A DNA stretch of 64,000 nucleotides, taken from Zeugodacus cucurbitae. Lineage: Eukaryota > Arthropoda > Insecta > Diptera > Tephritidae. The DNA lies in the NCBI RefSeq assembly GCF_028554725.1, contig NC_071671.1:57616501-57680500 (forward strand), given 5' to 3'. Below the pieces are notes generated by a model, which saw only the letters and a list, made by a program, of their open reading frames with translations, ran no database searches and was not told where the DNA came from. Numbering within the stretch: position 1 is the first letter of the stretch; every line of letters starts with the position of its first letter. A program made the position numbers and the translations under genes. This document shows positions 46,859 to 59,249 of this stretch, one piece after another.

Positions 46859-49188
46859 GGAGTTCTATTTAAAATTAATTTGGGGCAAACAGAGAAGAAC
46901 ACATGAACATGATTTTACTAGTTATCTGTGGGAACATTTTCAGGCAACGAATTCTCTTATCAGTCCTATAGATAATCTGTTGTAGTCTGTATAAATGATT
47001 TTTAGATTTGTAGAGAGATGTGGAGAGCGCTGAGTATATTAATTGCACATCCGATGACATCTATAGCATGATTAGATACATAGTATATATAAATGATATT
47101 TTTCATAAAAAGAAAGACAGAAAAACAAATGAAATTATTCAGTGATTTTCTTTACAAAATTCTCCCATATTTCCGGCATATTTTCTAAAGTAGTAAATAT
47201 TTTTTAAATCCCCTCAAACAACGCTCATTCGAATTAAACTGAAATTGAATTTTATTACATTTTCATTTCATAGAAATTTTCAATTATAACTCTAAAACTT
47301 TTGCAACAAAGTAATTCAGCGAAATCATAATAACGACAGCGAGTATGACAAAGTAAGTGTGCTTACGAGTAGCGCTGACCTCCTTTGTTTTGCCAACGCT
47401 TAATAGTTTGTAGTTTATGGAAATGCCAGTATATTCACGTTGATTGGCTGTTGTTACAAAAGTATATTGCTACTTGTGCGCTTTTTCGCCAGCATTACTA
47501 ATGTACTCTCATCAACATTTTGCGAAAGCGATTCAGCAAAGAATTTGAAAAAAAAGAAAACGAACTGGCGCACTGCAGCTTTTGAGGTTAAGTACAACTA
47601 TTGCCACAATCATTGACCCTGTCCTGGTTTTATATCAACAAATAGCTACTCTGATGAGCACAGCGCGAAAGCAGACAAAATTTATTGAGTGCAACAAGTG
47701 CGAGTGTTGATATGTGTACATTGTTGCGGACAATATACTCGCGATGAAATTGTAACATAAAACAATGCAACATATAATCCATTGCGCTAAAAACCGAGCA
47801 ATTTAATTAAATTGCTCAAGTAAACCAAAGAAAAACGAAGGGGTGAAGTCAGAATACAATGAAATTTATTGACTCTCCGAAAAACTGTGCATACTTTTCA
47901 GCGCGTATGCTTAACTCAATAGCTTCACCATGGCATACATGCAGGCGCATTACATAAATAGTTGTAATAAATGAGGGAAAAAAACATTTAATGCGCTTCA
48001 TACAACAGCTCAGCTCTTTATACTCCAACACTGGCCACTTAATAAGAATTCTGATACTTTTTTGTTGATTATATTAACGGTGTAAATTCTCATTATTTCT
48101 TTTTAATAACCTCGCTGTTCATCGCAACTTAATATTCGCTGACCGCTGCGCTTATTACATCGGGTTTATTGCATGAGCTTTTGCTGTGGCATAAATATGA
48201 AATTAACGGGTTAAAATGAGAAAAAAAAAATAAAATTAATCATATTATTACAGTTATTGCATGCTCATCAATTGCTTATTTATATGTACGTTCTTTCACA
48301 TGCAGGCTGGCGTATTAAATTTGCCACAAGTTGAGTCAATGGACGCCTGCCTGCCCGCCCGCCATTGTCGGCTTTATTAATATTTTATTATCAGCCACTT
48401 TATGCACTTAATCAAGTGCTTCAACAATTCATCTCACAAAACTACCATTTATTATGTGCCGCAAAAAATACAAAAATAAAAAAAAGAAACACTGAAACAA
48501 TAACCGTAAACACGACAATCACCATCACATATTTATTATTCATATCTCTCCTGCACACAACAAAATTTTCATATGAAATTAATGTATGCGAGTAGATATG
48601 TGATGAGTAGTCTTGTGTGCAAATATCGCTTATATGAGATTACTTAAATTTATTGGTTAAATTAATAATACTCAATTTCATTAATAATAGGTTTTTATAA
48701 GGTATAGAAGTAGTAGTAAGAACTGTAGGCAAGTAAACTCTGATATATCTATACTAAAGCGAAGAGATATTCTGTTGAAACTTTGTATATATAATCCTTA
48801 TGAGGACAGCTTGGACAGAATCAGAACACTTCATTTCACCAATTCATACTAAAGTGAGAAAAGCTGCGAAAACGAATTACAACCACGCCCACCTCCCAAA
48901 AGAGTGTTATATTTTAATCTACTAATAGAGAGCTCTCTAAAAATTAGCTCAATACGAGTTATAATTAAGTGAAATATTTATTAAAATTGCAGATTTATAT
49001 GTATATAAGACTAAAAACGTTAAAAAAAGCATGTCACTGCCCACATTCGTGTGAAATTTTCAAATCTTCAAAATTATATTAACGTTTTGTTTTGAAAAAT
49101 CTTTATAACATCTTTTTGATACAGGGCGTAAATGACGGAATCCAAACACGCCTACATTTCATTGTATGTTAGTTTTAACCCTAACAGC
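46859..49188. other. Non-coding DNA between inverted repeat copies
   Basis: No gene supported. The less AT-rich part at 47330-48360 may be single-copy. ORFs here are short and unremarkable. Confidence 0.5.
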
Positions 49189-49775
49189 TTAAGGAGTTAC
49201 ATGGGTTGGGTATCGTGGGTTCAAAAATTAAATGTTTTTGGTTTTTGGCTTATTAATTTGAACAACATCTAAATAATATTATTCTAAATTTTCAATCAGT
49301 TCGATCCGAATAATAGTTTCGGAGATACAGCCTTTGGACGGTGCGCGCTCCAAGTCAGGTATTATTGTTACTCAAAACTTTAAACGAGTTTTTTTCGGAA
49401 TCGTGTTTTCAAAGTCGGTTGTCAAATGTTCAAGAAAACTACGCAATCGATTTTGATGAAATTTTGCACAGGTGTTCGAGATACAATTTACTCGTGTTTT
49501 AACGAAAGATTTTGTTTTTTTTTAATTACAACTATAAAAAAATGTCAAGCAAATTTTACCGAAATTTTTTTTTTTTTTTTTTTTGGAAAAATGTCCAATT
49601 TTTCTTTTTTGTCTTTCCTTCGTTCAAGCACGAGTTTATGGTCTTAACTAAAACACTTATTTTTTTTTTTGTTTTTTAATTTAAATGATCATATCAGGAG
49701 TTATGCTGACAACGTGGACGCACCTTTTTTCCGAGGTGTCACCGGGAATGACATCACAATGGAAGAGTTTTATTT
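49189..49775 (+). repeat. TTAA-ended dispersed repeat, copy 2
   Basis: TTAA (49189-49192) then GGAGTTACATGGGTTGGGTA. It is the inverted partner of 46338-46858. T-runs near 49567-49582 and 49660-49670 are expanded relative to copy 1. A possible far end, ACCCGACAAAACCCATGG at 49889, loosely mirrors the first 20 bases, so the element may extend to about 49918. Confidence 0.7.
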
Positions 49776-50190
49776 TTTTGAAAATTTCAGAAATTATTCT
49801 TTAAATATGTAGCTATAAAACAGAAAAAAGTTTGAATTAAATAAATAATTTTTTGCATAGGAAAGGAAAAATGGAAAATAGGCATTTTTTACCCGACAAA
49901 ACCCATGGAAAGGGTTTTTTTAAGGAATTAAAATAGACCACAATATAATATGATAGTATATCTGAACCAAAAAAAAAAAAATCAAAATTCTTTTTTCTCC
50001 AAACTTCCGATTTCCTGTAACAGAATGTTCTTTAGACATGATTTCAGGCAAGCGACTGCCGCGGCTGCCTCGAATAAATTCCAGCCGGAAGTCACTATCA
50101 TCAATTGGAAGCTTATATGAGCAGCAAAGTCAGGAGGAAGTCTATTCATTACGAATTGGCAAACCAAACTGAGTCCAGTATCAAGTATGA
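49776..50190. other. Non-coding DNA
   Basis: Possibly the remainder of the preceding element up to about 49918; otherwise nothing recognised. Confidence 0.4.
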
Positions 50191-51164
50191 CACGGTGCCC
50201 TGGAGCGAATTTAAATAAAATTTTTAGGTAAATAAAATTTTTAAGTGGATTTTGTTTCTAGGTGATATTAGAAAGAAAACGAACGTAAAATGAAAAAAAT
50301 CCACTTGGCGCTTTTTTTGCAGCGAAAATACGATTTTTTGCTTCATTTTCAAACTTTTATCTGTAGCTTCTTTTGAAAAATAATATTATCACCCTAGCAA
50401 TGCATTTTAAAACAAAAGTTTCCAGTATATTTAGGAAGTAGTAAATGTCAGCTGTCAAAAAGAGCTTGTTTGTGGTACTAAAACTATGTTTTTCTGAAAA
50501 TTTAGAATTTAAATTGTAAAATTTGCAAAAGTTTTATCATTTTTCGACTTTTAGGACTAACTTAATCAAGATAATAATTCGTTTTCGTTTTTTTTTTAAA
50601 GAAAGTCCTAAACAGAAATATTAAATTTTTTCTAGAAGACATAAACTATCTGTATTATGAACAAAATCTCTTAATTATCAATATTTTTATTGAAGTGTTT
50701 TTTACAATAAAATATAATGTAACGCAACTTAAAAGATAAAAAGGCAAACAAAGTTACATTATTTCTCACAAGTATTCACATATTAATCACAAGTTCAAAC
50801 TATTGTAATCGCAAACTGCGCGTAATAATTTTTGGGAGTACTCAGGATTACTCTTTAGGACTTTATACCTTTCCCAAGTTTTACTATAATCAGCGGGTCC
50901 ACAATTATTGAGATTAAGATGAGAAATTTCACACCATGTACACGGATGTGAACTACTATGTCCCATTAGCCCAGTAACGATGTTGGCAAGCTTGAGATTA
51001 GTAGCTAGTATCTATAAAAATCTTATTTCCGCTGCCAAAAAAAAGCGCCAAGTGGATTTTTTCATTTTACGTTTATTTTCTTTCTAATATCACCTAGAAA
51101 CAGAATCCACTTGAAAATTTTATTTACCTAAAAATTTTATTTAAATTCACTCCAGAGCACCGTG
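50191..51164. mobile_element. 974-bp DNA transposon derivative with ~150-bp terminal inverted repeats
   Basis: The left arm (50191-50338) begins CACGGTGCCCTGGAGCGAAT. The right arm (51013-51164) is its reverse complement ending CTCCAGAGCACCGTG. The arms share, with few mismatches, a nested direct/inverted AAGTGGATTTTG and a CCACTTGGCGC block. Outside them lie ATGA (left) and ATGG (right), which could be a 4-base target duplication with one change. CAC...GTG termini with a 3-4 bp duplication would fit the CMC/Chapaev group. Transib also has CAC ends but makes 5-bp duplications. The superfamily is unproven. Close agreement of the arms suggests fairly recent activity. The interior keeps a short coding relic on the minus strand. 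Confidence 0.8.
50787..51011 (-). pseudogene. Transposase-like protein fragment with CxxC motif
   Basis: The minus-strand frame is open for 74 codons from just inside the right arm to TGA at 50787. The first ATG (50966) would give 59 residues. It reads LKLANIVTGLMGHSSSHPCTWCE, then a polar stretch with TWERYK and SQKLLRAVCDYNSLNL. SHPCTWCE resembles the C-x-x-C core seen in several insect transposase-like proteins, and composition is ordinary globular protein rather than chance AT-rich codons. I infer it is what is left of the parent element's transposase after internal deletion. A specific family is not assigned. As an independent small protein it is unlikely, because no promoter or start context supports it. 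Confidence 0.5.
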
Positions 51165-53505
51165 ATGGGGCAACAGCTGTAAGAAAATATAGTCCGAAAC
51201 GTTGCCTCACTGAAAACTACGGGTAAAAAAACACACTGTATAAAGCGATTTTGAACGGAATCAGTCCATATCCTGCCAAAGATCCCATATGCCAGATTTA
51301 TATACTTATGCTACACGGTTCGACTTTATATATAATGGTATTTATCGGAATAATATGAGATAAATGTAGTAATACAATCCGAAAGATGCATTACAATTAT
51401 GAAGATTAATGAAAAGTATCCAGATCTATTAGACCCCATACACCGAAAATATTGATTTTTGTCCCACTGGTAACCATGTATTATAAACGAGTATATCACA
51501 ATAGTTGAAGGAGAAAGAATGCGATGTCCCGGTCACAAAAATATTTGTAGACGGAACCTGATTATACTTTTTATTTGGTTGAGTCTCCTATATAATTTTC
51601 AACAATACGATTCTTTGAATTTCCCCATAGGTTCCTTCTTAATAATACGACCATATCGGTTTGGAATATAATCAATTTAAATGTGCAATGGCACTCATCT
51701 TGAGTGATCTCGTTTCGAAATACTATACAGAAGTAGAATTTCTAACTATCTAGAGAACTTGCAGATTAGTTTGTTACCAGATTTAAACATAATTCGTAAC
51801 AAACAATCTCAAAATATAGTAAAATGTACATTCCATAATAAAACTTTCATTTTTGTATAACCATACTACATAAAAGCAAAATTCTCAATAAATAAAAGCG
51901 AAACAATGCACACTTGAAGCGAACTTTCTTGTGAATATTTCCCTGCTACTTTGCTTTCCTAAGAAATTGCCACGACGATGGCAATAACCCTTTATTACGC
52001 GACTTAGTCGACGACACTAAACACTAAGCAACGAAACCAGCAAAGTGTTGCGTTTGCGGGTTGAGAACCTCATAAAAATGTCACAACAACAAAAGCAATG
52101 GGGCTGTCAATGGTGTTGCGAACGTCTCGCTATTGCACGAGTGCAAAAGTGCGGCAAAAATGACAATGAAACTAACCGCAAGAACAAGGAGTGTGCGGCG
52201 GGCACAATGACATTGCCGTTTCGTCGCAGGGGTGCACAAAGTGCAGTAAAACAGCGGTGCATAATTGGAATTTTTCCATTATTTATAATGTAGTTGTCTC
52301 TTCGTGCCACATCGCGCACACACTATTCATTGTTTGGCAGCTCATCACCCGCCTCGTCGTGCCGTTATGTTAGTCCACGGCGTATACTTGACGTTTGCCC
52401 CCTGCATTGTTGCAAATATGTACATTCATGTTGTGCTATTTGACTTTGCCCTTCCCGCTGGCGCTAGCAAACACTCAACCCTCAAACTTCGTCAGGCATT
52501 TTGCGGTGCATTCACTTTGGTCTGCTTGGTTAATGCTTGGCGCCATGCTTGTCATAAAGCGGACAGTGAACTGCTAGACGCCGGAAGCGCCAAATATGCA
52601 ATATGCAATCGACTGGAGTGCTTCAGTACTTGATGTTGGTGTGTTTAAATTGAAATGCGAAACAACAACAATGATGTTGTATGTACGAAAAACATTAAAT
52701 ATTTTCATGAAATGTTAGGGCAGGCATTCTGAGAGCTTAATACAATTTTGAAATTCTTTAGAAGCCTTTACGGTTTTTGCAAACCTAAAAGAGAGTTTAA
52801 AACCCCAGTTCGAATCAGCTGATGATAATATTGAACAAGTTTTCGAACTCATTAACATTTTTCTAAGTAGGTTAGACAATTGACCTTGCCATCATTTTGT
52901 TCTGAACATGTTTCAAGCAAACAATGAAGGGTTTCGAAGTCGTCTTCAAACGTGTGTGATACAAGTTTTGATATTTTGAAAATTTTCAAGTTTTGTGATG
53001 AAATGAAAAGTCTGATATCAAAAAGTACCTTATGAGAGTATTTCCGACTTTGCCAGGCTAAGCAAATGTTCGAAAATGGTTAACGAAATTTCGTACGGGC
53101 CCGGGAGACGATGCACTTATTGGATTTGCAAAAGATGTTGTGCAAAATGTCATCAAAATGCAAAATGTCATCAAAGTTAAGTCAGAATGATTTTGGATGA
53201 CCCGAAATGAAGTTTATTGAGGTACATAAAATCTCTATGCGAAGTGCCTTGCGAACTGACAATAGTCGAAAAATGTCAACGATTTGTGTATTCTGGCCTG
53301 TTTTTTGAGCTCGTCAGTTGTAAAAATCCGCATCAATATGTGGCAATGTAAAGTTAAGGCGTCTACATTTTTGGTGAAAGCATAGAATAGTTTTCATCGA
53401 CTATATTGGGAAGGAAAAAGTATTAAAAATAAATTTAGCGACAATGAAAATTTGATCGCCAAGACTGAAATAAACTACTTATGATACAATTAAAATTGCA
53501 TCGAA
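51165..53505. other. Non-coding DNA with a GC-richer island
   Basis: No gene supported. 51950-52640 is clearly less AT-rich, with overlapping open frames on both strands. One is a Cys-rich 71-codon frame starting MSQQQKQWGCQWCCE at 52078. No frame shows splice sites, a domain or dominance over the others. An 18-base tandem duplication (GCAAAATGTCATCAAA unit) sits near 53143-53176. Confidence 0.4.
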
Positions 53506-54950
53506 CAGTCAGAAAGGGCTAAGTTCGGCTGTAACTGAACGTTTTATACTCTCGCGAAATATCTATTTATTGTTATTAAAATAACGCACAATTCGACTTA
53601 CATATAGATTCGGCATAAAGTCCAATAGAATAATGAGAATATATAAGAGGGCTGTTATATATATTTCTGGCCTAGGCAACACTAAGTGTTGCCAGGGGCA
53701 ATCTGACATTTCCATTGGAAAGTTTGACATTACCATACCTTCAGATAAAGGCATGCCTATGCATTTCTCCCACCAGCATACATTCGATATTGCATGAACA
53801 CCTGGCCGTAAAAAAGGTTTGTTCTCGTTGGATCCCGCATAATTTGACAATCGCTCAAAAAAAGGCTCAAAAAAGTGCTTCGAAAATTGGTTTGAGCGCA
53901 TGCAAAAGTGTATAAATCTTGATGGAGAATATTTTGAAAAACAATAAAACCATTTTTGTTGATAAATATTCCTATTTTCAATATTAGGCCAGAAATATAT
54001 ATAGCAGCGCTCGTAGTATATGGCGGCTATGATAATTTCTATACCGTTTTTACTAAGTTTCACCACCCACCTATATGTATCATAACCAAGATTTTACAAT
54101 CACTTAATTTTGCTACGATATCTCATATGTTAACCGATATATACGATATTAAGTCCACCGTAAGTTTAAAAATTCGTATATTAGGTATATGGGGGCTACA
54201 GGAAGAATTTACCCGATTTTTCTCCATTTTAGCACAGAAGCACACTAGTAGAAAAAACAGATCCCTCTTGAATTTCTTTAAAATACCTGAGAGATCTAAA
54301 TATATTTCCGGTAAAAAAAAGGTCACTGACACTGAGATCCTCATGTCCGGTATATGTGACCTTGAAATGTTATAGTCCAATTTAGGTGACGCAATATTTC
54401 CCCAAAGCTTAGTTCCGATATCTTCACTGGTGCTTAAATTATTGATTGCTAAATGAACGAATCAGATGGGCTTCAAAATTGTTGTATATGAGAAGTAGGC
54501 GTGGTTGTGACATGATTTCTCCAATTTTCAAAATATAGCATTGGGATACCAAGAAAATAGTTCGAACCAAATTTCGAATTCAAATTGGTGGAGTAGTTTC
54601 TGAGATATGGTTTTTTGTCACTTTCCCAAAAAATTAAATCCAAATATGCCCTCCTTGATGTGATCTTCTTTACCAAATTTAATTTCTATAGCTTCATTTA
54701 TGGCTTGCTTGCAGTACTTTAAAGCTTTTCGATTATCGCAATTTTGTGAGCGAGGTAGTGATCCGATGGTGCCAAGGAATTCCAAGGAATGAAAACCAAG
54801 TGTACCAAGTTTTATCAAGATATCTCAATTTTTAATCAAATTATCGCTTGCACAGACAGAACGGACAGACAGACATCGTATTGCAACTACTCGTTACCCT
54901 GATCACTTAGGTATATATGTATTTAACTCGTTCAGTTTTAGGTGTTACAA
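53506..54950 (+). repeat. Dispersed mini-me-like repeat, copy E (longest)
   Basis: It starts CAGAAAGGGCTAAGTTCGGC, then TTTTATACTCTCGCG, and ends at TTCAGTTTTAGGTGTTACAA without the final inverted motif. It covers both the section shared with the copies at 1 and 16480 (ACCGATATATACGATATTAA) and the section shared with 20726 (GTAGGCGTGGTTGTGA). It therefore links all five copies into one family. A short GACAGA/GGACAGACAGACA tract is at 54852-54872. The 167-codon minus frame inside it (53563-54066) is not conserved in the other copies. Confidence 0.75.
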
Positions 54951-56530
54951 TTGTGTTTTTATTTAAAAGGAATTCACATTTTTCAGACCGCCTGCCTGGT
55001 ATTAACATCCCAAACGGATTATATTTTCAAGAGCTCCATCAGCATGATGATTTATACAAATACGAGTGAGACTAACAGATCAATTACCAATTTCAAAATA
55101 TACCGAAAAGTTAGGTTAGGCTGTTGCTCCTTCTGCGTAAGGTCATGTTGGGTTCTACTTGTATTGCCAACAATACTGGAAGCAGTATATCGACAAGTAC
55201 CCAAGAGCCTTAAAGACAATTTTCTGAAGGCTGTTAATACCGAAACCAGCTAATTCGCTTGGAATGCCAACAGTAGTTTTTGCATTACATATACATTTCC
55301 CGGTGTGGATATTTTCTATATACCAACACACACTCTATAAATCGATTTTGCGCCACACCAGCTATTCAACTATTAAATTTCAATTTCCAGCATATAACGA
55401 GAGGAAGGTATAAACTTTTTGATGATTCTTCTAGTATGAGTGCACCCAAAATTTATTTTATTATCACATAAACTTTCGCATTCACTCCAACCGCGTGGAA
55501 GAACATTTCTCACAACTATTGATGAAAGCAGAACGAATGCCATTCGCTTTACGACTGCAATGCAGCAATGCACAGAGCTATCTGCTCACATTACAAATAA
55601 CAAATTTAATAACCCGAAAGCATTGCAACTGAGTAATAAACATATTAAATTACTAAACTATTTATTTCTGTTGACTTGTGTGGGGGGTGTGACGTTGATG
55701 AGAACCAGCGCCACAAATTGTAGTAAGCGACAAAACGAGTGCAAAGCAAGTGAGTAACAACAACTAATGCGACACTAAAAGTGCTAGCAGATAGAGGCGG
55801 CAGCAGCAACTGGGGAAATAACTGTGTCCATGGCTGATAGCTTCGGAGGTGCAACACCGCCAGGAGTGAAAGCAATGCAAATCTAATTTGCAAACGAAGC
55901 GAAGTGACAGAGAATGACGACAGCTGCGAGGCGACATGAAAATTACAGTAGAAAAGCGGAAAAGTGCGCAATGAAATGCCGGTGTATTTGCACAACGGTG
56001 CGCGAAATGCAATCTGCTATACGCGGCGGTTGTATCTGTGTTTGTGTGAATGGGAATAGCTTTGCAGCGGTGAATGCAGTTTTTTTTTAATTTTTGCATA
56101 AGAGTTCAAGTTTTGCGCTTTCAAGTTTGGCCGGCTGTGGAAGTGGAAGTGTAGCGACTCTGCTGTTGAGGTGTGACTTAAGTGGCATGCAACGCAGAAT
56201 GCAGCAAGTGTGGTAAGGCAACAACTGCTGCTGCTGCGTAACTGTAAAAGTTATGTGATAAACTGACAAGTGTCCATAAATGGTTTTAATAAAGCGTTGC
56301 AGTGCGCAGAGTGCATAGCGTAGAGTACGCGCAGCGTAAGAAGCTGATCACATCGCAGATATAAAGTGATAAAGTGAATTTATGCCAAAGCGCCTGCATG
56401 TATGCTATGATTTTTATATAAGGAACACATATACAAACCACTTAACGCCTAAAAACGTGTGCATAAAGCATGAAAACGACCATTTCGTTTTTATTTCCCA
56501 CAATTTACACGCCTAACACAAAACCACATA
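54951..56530. other. Non-coding DNA with a GC-richer, CAG-rich part
   Basis: No gene supported. 55680-56350 has higher GC and overlapping 100-116-codon frames on both strands without domains. It may be single-copy regulatory DNA. Confidence 0.4.
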
Positions 56531-57037
56531 TATGAGATGTGTTCAAAAAATAACGGGAATTTTAATTTTTCACAGGTTTGGAGAGTCTAATTGTCCCATA
56601 TTTTGAGTTCTTAATTTTTCATGAGCTTTGTGAATTTGTTTGAGTTTGTTAAAAGCTCATACTTCGTAGCTCGTTTGTGAAGTTTTGGCCAAAAACCGTA
56701 CTGTAACGATGACTCACTGTGTCCATATTCGCCAAACATGACTGCGTCTTACTTTTCCAATTTCTAAAATTAAAAAAGAAAACCTTAAAGGGCCCTGGTT
56801 TTACACGTATACGAAAAATCACAGAAAGAGTTAAAGGTTATTTCAAAAATCTAGTTGGAGAAGTATTTCGTCGATTTGTAAGAAACGCAAGCATAAAGGC
56901 ATCATATGGAATATGGGCTAAAGGACATGGATTAGAGGAATATGGATTAAAGGAGACAACATTAATTTAGACGAATTAATAAATTCTTAAAAAAACAAAC
57001 ATCGAAAATTCCCGTTATTTTTTGAACACACCTCATA
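56531..57037 (+). mobile_element. mariner deletion derivative, copy 2 (intact ends)
   Basis: TA duplications at 56531-56532 and 57036-57037 flank 31-base inverted repeats. The left end starts TGAGATGTGTTCAAAAAATA, and the right end is the reverse complement with a single A/G difference. The interior keeps a degenerate transposase C-terminus from about 56690: a PYSPNMTAS block in which the Asp of the third catalytic motif is replaced by Tyr, then a KELKVISK-like helix and a final block like INLDE near 56964. The rest of the transposase gene is deleted. Well-kept ends mean it could in principle have been mobilised in trans. Confidence 0.85.
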
Positions 57038-58450
57038 GTTAAATCAGCCGCCGGCATAAATTTGAGTACAACAACGAAATAACATTTAGCACAATTGCCG
57101 CTCATTACTCAAATGCGGCAATATTAATTGACAAACATGCTAATGTCATAATTTATTGTGAAGCGCGTCGCATTTCTTATATGATTTGACCAACCATTAC
57201 GCTCTGGGCACCCACATTCTCTCCAACTTGTTTCGAATCGTTGCGTTCGCGGCGCCTCGTCGGCTACGCAATGGCCTAAATACAGTTATGTCTTTGCCTA
57301 TTAGCACGCAATGCCGGCTTATCCATTCAACTGTCCGTCCGTCCGTCCGCCCATCGAGCGCTGCAAGCTTTGACCATTTATCCACTAGATCGTCCGCTTC
57401 CGGCCACAGGCGAGTTTACTTGCTGTTGCATAAAGCACAAAACCAACCATGCCAACGTAGCGCGGTTGGCCTTAATATGCCATTCAAATGCCTGCCGGCG
57501 CACAGGTTCATATATATATATGTGTGTATTGTGACGTTGTATATTTTATTTCATTACTTGGCATGAATTCAAGCGTGCTTTGAGCGTCTTTTGTACTTAG
57601 TGAAATCCATCCGCCAGGCATAGCGGCGCGGAAATGACACAAATACACGCGCACAAGCACATTTTCACATTTCAACATTTCCTCGATGGCCATATATCCT
57701 ACTTCCAGGCAGCAGTAGCAGCAGCGGCGCAGCGCAATATAATTTGTTGCCTGATTCTTTGCTTTCATTTCTTTTATACGCTTTATTCTTCGAATATGGC
57801 ATAATTTCATTTATTTGTTTTCGTTTTTTTTTGTATTTTTGGAATTTTTTTCAACTTTTTTTTTTACTTAAATATTTTCTTTTGTTAGTCGCGTTCTCGT
57901 AAAGTTGCTCTTTGTGTGTGTGTTGAAAAATTCGGTTAGCATTTCATTGTATTTTTTGTTACCAATACTCGTATGTAAACGTGCAACACTTGATGCGAAA
58001 CGTGCTTTGTTTCGTCAAAGGGAAAACACACACTTTTTGCATTGCGTATGTTCGCACGCCTTTGGGTATGCTACACTATTTTTGAAGTCGCACTAAGTTT
58101 GAAGTTATATACGAGTATTTGTCGAATAAATATGAGTGACAAGGCCGTTAAAGCACATACGAATCACAAATATAATAATCAAAATTGAAAAAAATTGCAA
58201 AATCACACGCTCGAGTGATATATTATTCATTTAGGATGCGAGTGTACATGAATTCTGCTGAAAATAAGTAGTAATGTAGTATACTTTTGAGTGATTAATA
58301 TTTGAGAATGACAATGACATCTCTAAAATCGGATATATTCATGTCAATTGTTGCATTTTTTGGTCTCTATAATATTCATATAATTTTACTTCAAAGTCCT
58401 GCCAAAGCATTAATTTTAAAATAAGTGAGAAAATATACGAAAAAACCGAA
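57038..58450. other. Non-coding DNA
   Basis: No gene supported. A GTCCGTCCGTCCG run lies at about 57332-57344. The plus-strand frame at 57186-57566 starts at TTG, not ATG, and has no domain. 57840-57880 is T-rich. Confidence 0.5.
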
Positions 58451-58688
58451 TGGGAATTACCATGTTCTGAAAAAAATATTTATTCATTCGTCTACATTGA
58501 GGTTGTTGCCTTCAAAATAGTCACCCCTCGATATTAAACACTTATGTCAGCACTTCTTCTAATCGATCAAACTCAACTTTTAGGATCCCTTCTTATTTAG
58601 AAGTAGGAAAAAGTCACACGGAGTCTCTCTCCAGCCTAGTAAAATTTTAAATTTTAGAATTCCCGTTATTTTTTGAACACACCACGTA
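58451..58688 (-). mobile_element. mariner deletion derivative, copy 3 (reverse)
   Basis: The right end GAATTCCCGTTATTTTTTGA continuing ACACACC, then TA at 58687-58688, is the same terminal repeat as in the copies at 39594 and 56531. On the minus strand a short transposase tail is legible: GDYFEGNNLNVDE-like followed by a stop near 58490. The other terminal repeat at about 58451-58470 is badly decayed. It is the shortest of the three derivatives. Confidence 0.65.
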
Positions 58689-59249
58689 TCTTAGCCGGGA
58701 TAAAATAACCAAAATTATAATTTTTTTCAAGTAAATTAAATATTCCACCAAAGTAGAAAATAAAAAAACAAAACAAATTCTGCAAAATAAAAATCTTTCA
58801 ACTAATATACGCTAATCATCACGTTATCACTGTGCTTAGCTTAATTTGTGGCTGTTTACGTGCTACTTCTTTTACAAGCAGCCATTAAAACCTATGTCTA
58901 CGCAAAAATTCCAAGAAATATAAGCTTAAGGCAGTGCTAATAGCACTTAAGCGTCTATAAAAAGTGAGATAAGTGTTTTAATTTTCTTGTGGTGAAAAAA
59001 TGTTAGAGCTTAATGCTAAAAGCTTTACTTTCTTCTGGTCAGGGCAATAGAAAAAAATATTGCTACTGTAGACTGTTTTAATTGTAATGAGGTTAGGAAT
59101 CTGGATATGTACTTTTATATGTAAAAATTTAGGAATATATAATATACATGAACAAGTAAAAGATCTAATAAAAAAGAAACACATCACTTGTCTTTAAATA
59201 GCTTTAGTAATCTAAAAATCTCATGTTGTATATGTGCGTGATTTTTGCA
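58689..59249. other. Non-coding AT-rich DNA
   Basis: Nothing recognised. Confidence 0.5.

Noticed and set aside
48880..49180. CACGCCCACCTCCCAAA considered as another reversed copy of the mini-me-like family
   Set aside because: Only about 20 bases resemble the family and the flanks diverge immediately.
52045..52633. Cys-rich and other open frames in a GC-richer island
   Set aside because: Overlapping frames on both strands, none dominant, no domain or clear splice sites. Higher GC alone lengthens chance frames.
53563..54066. 167-codon minus-strand frame
   Set aside because: Lies inside dispersed repeat copy E; the corresponding region of other copies is not open.
55440..55995. 105-116-codon overlapping frames on both strands
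   Set aside because: No recognisable motif and both strands equally open; treated as chance in a GC-richer region.
57186..57566. 126-codon plus-strand frame
   Set aside because: Begins at TTG, includes a GTCC simple repeat and ends in an AT-rich hydrophobic stretch; no family resemblance.
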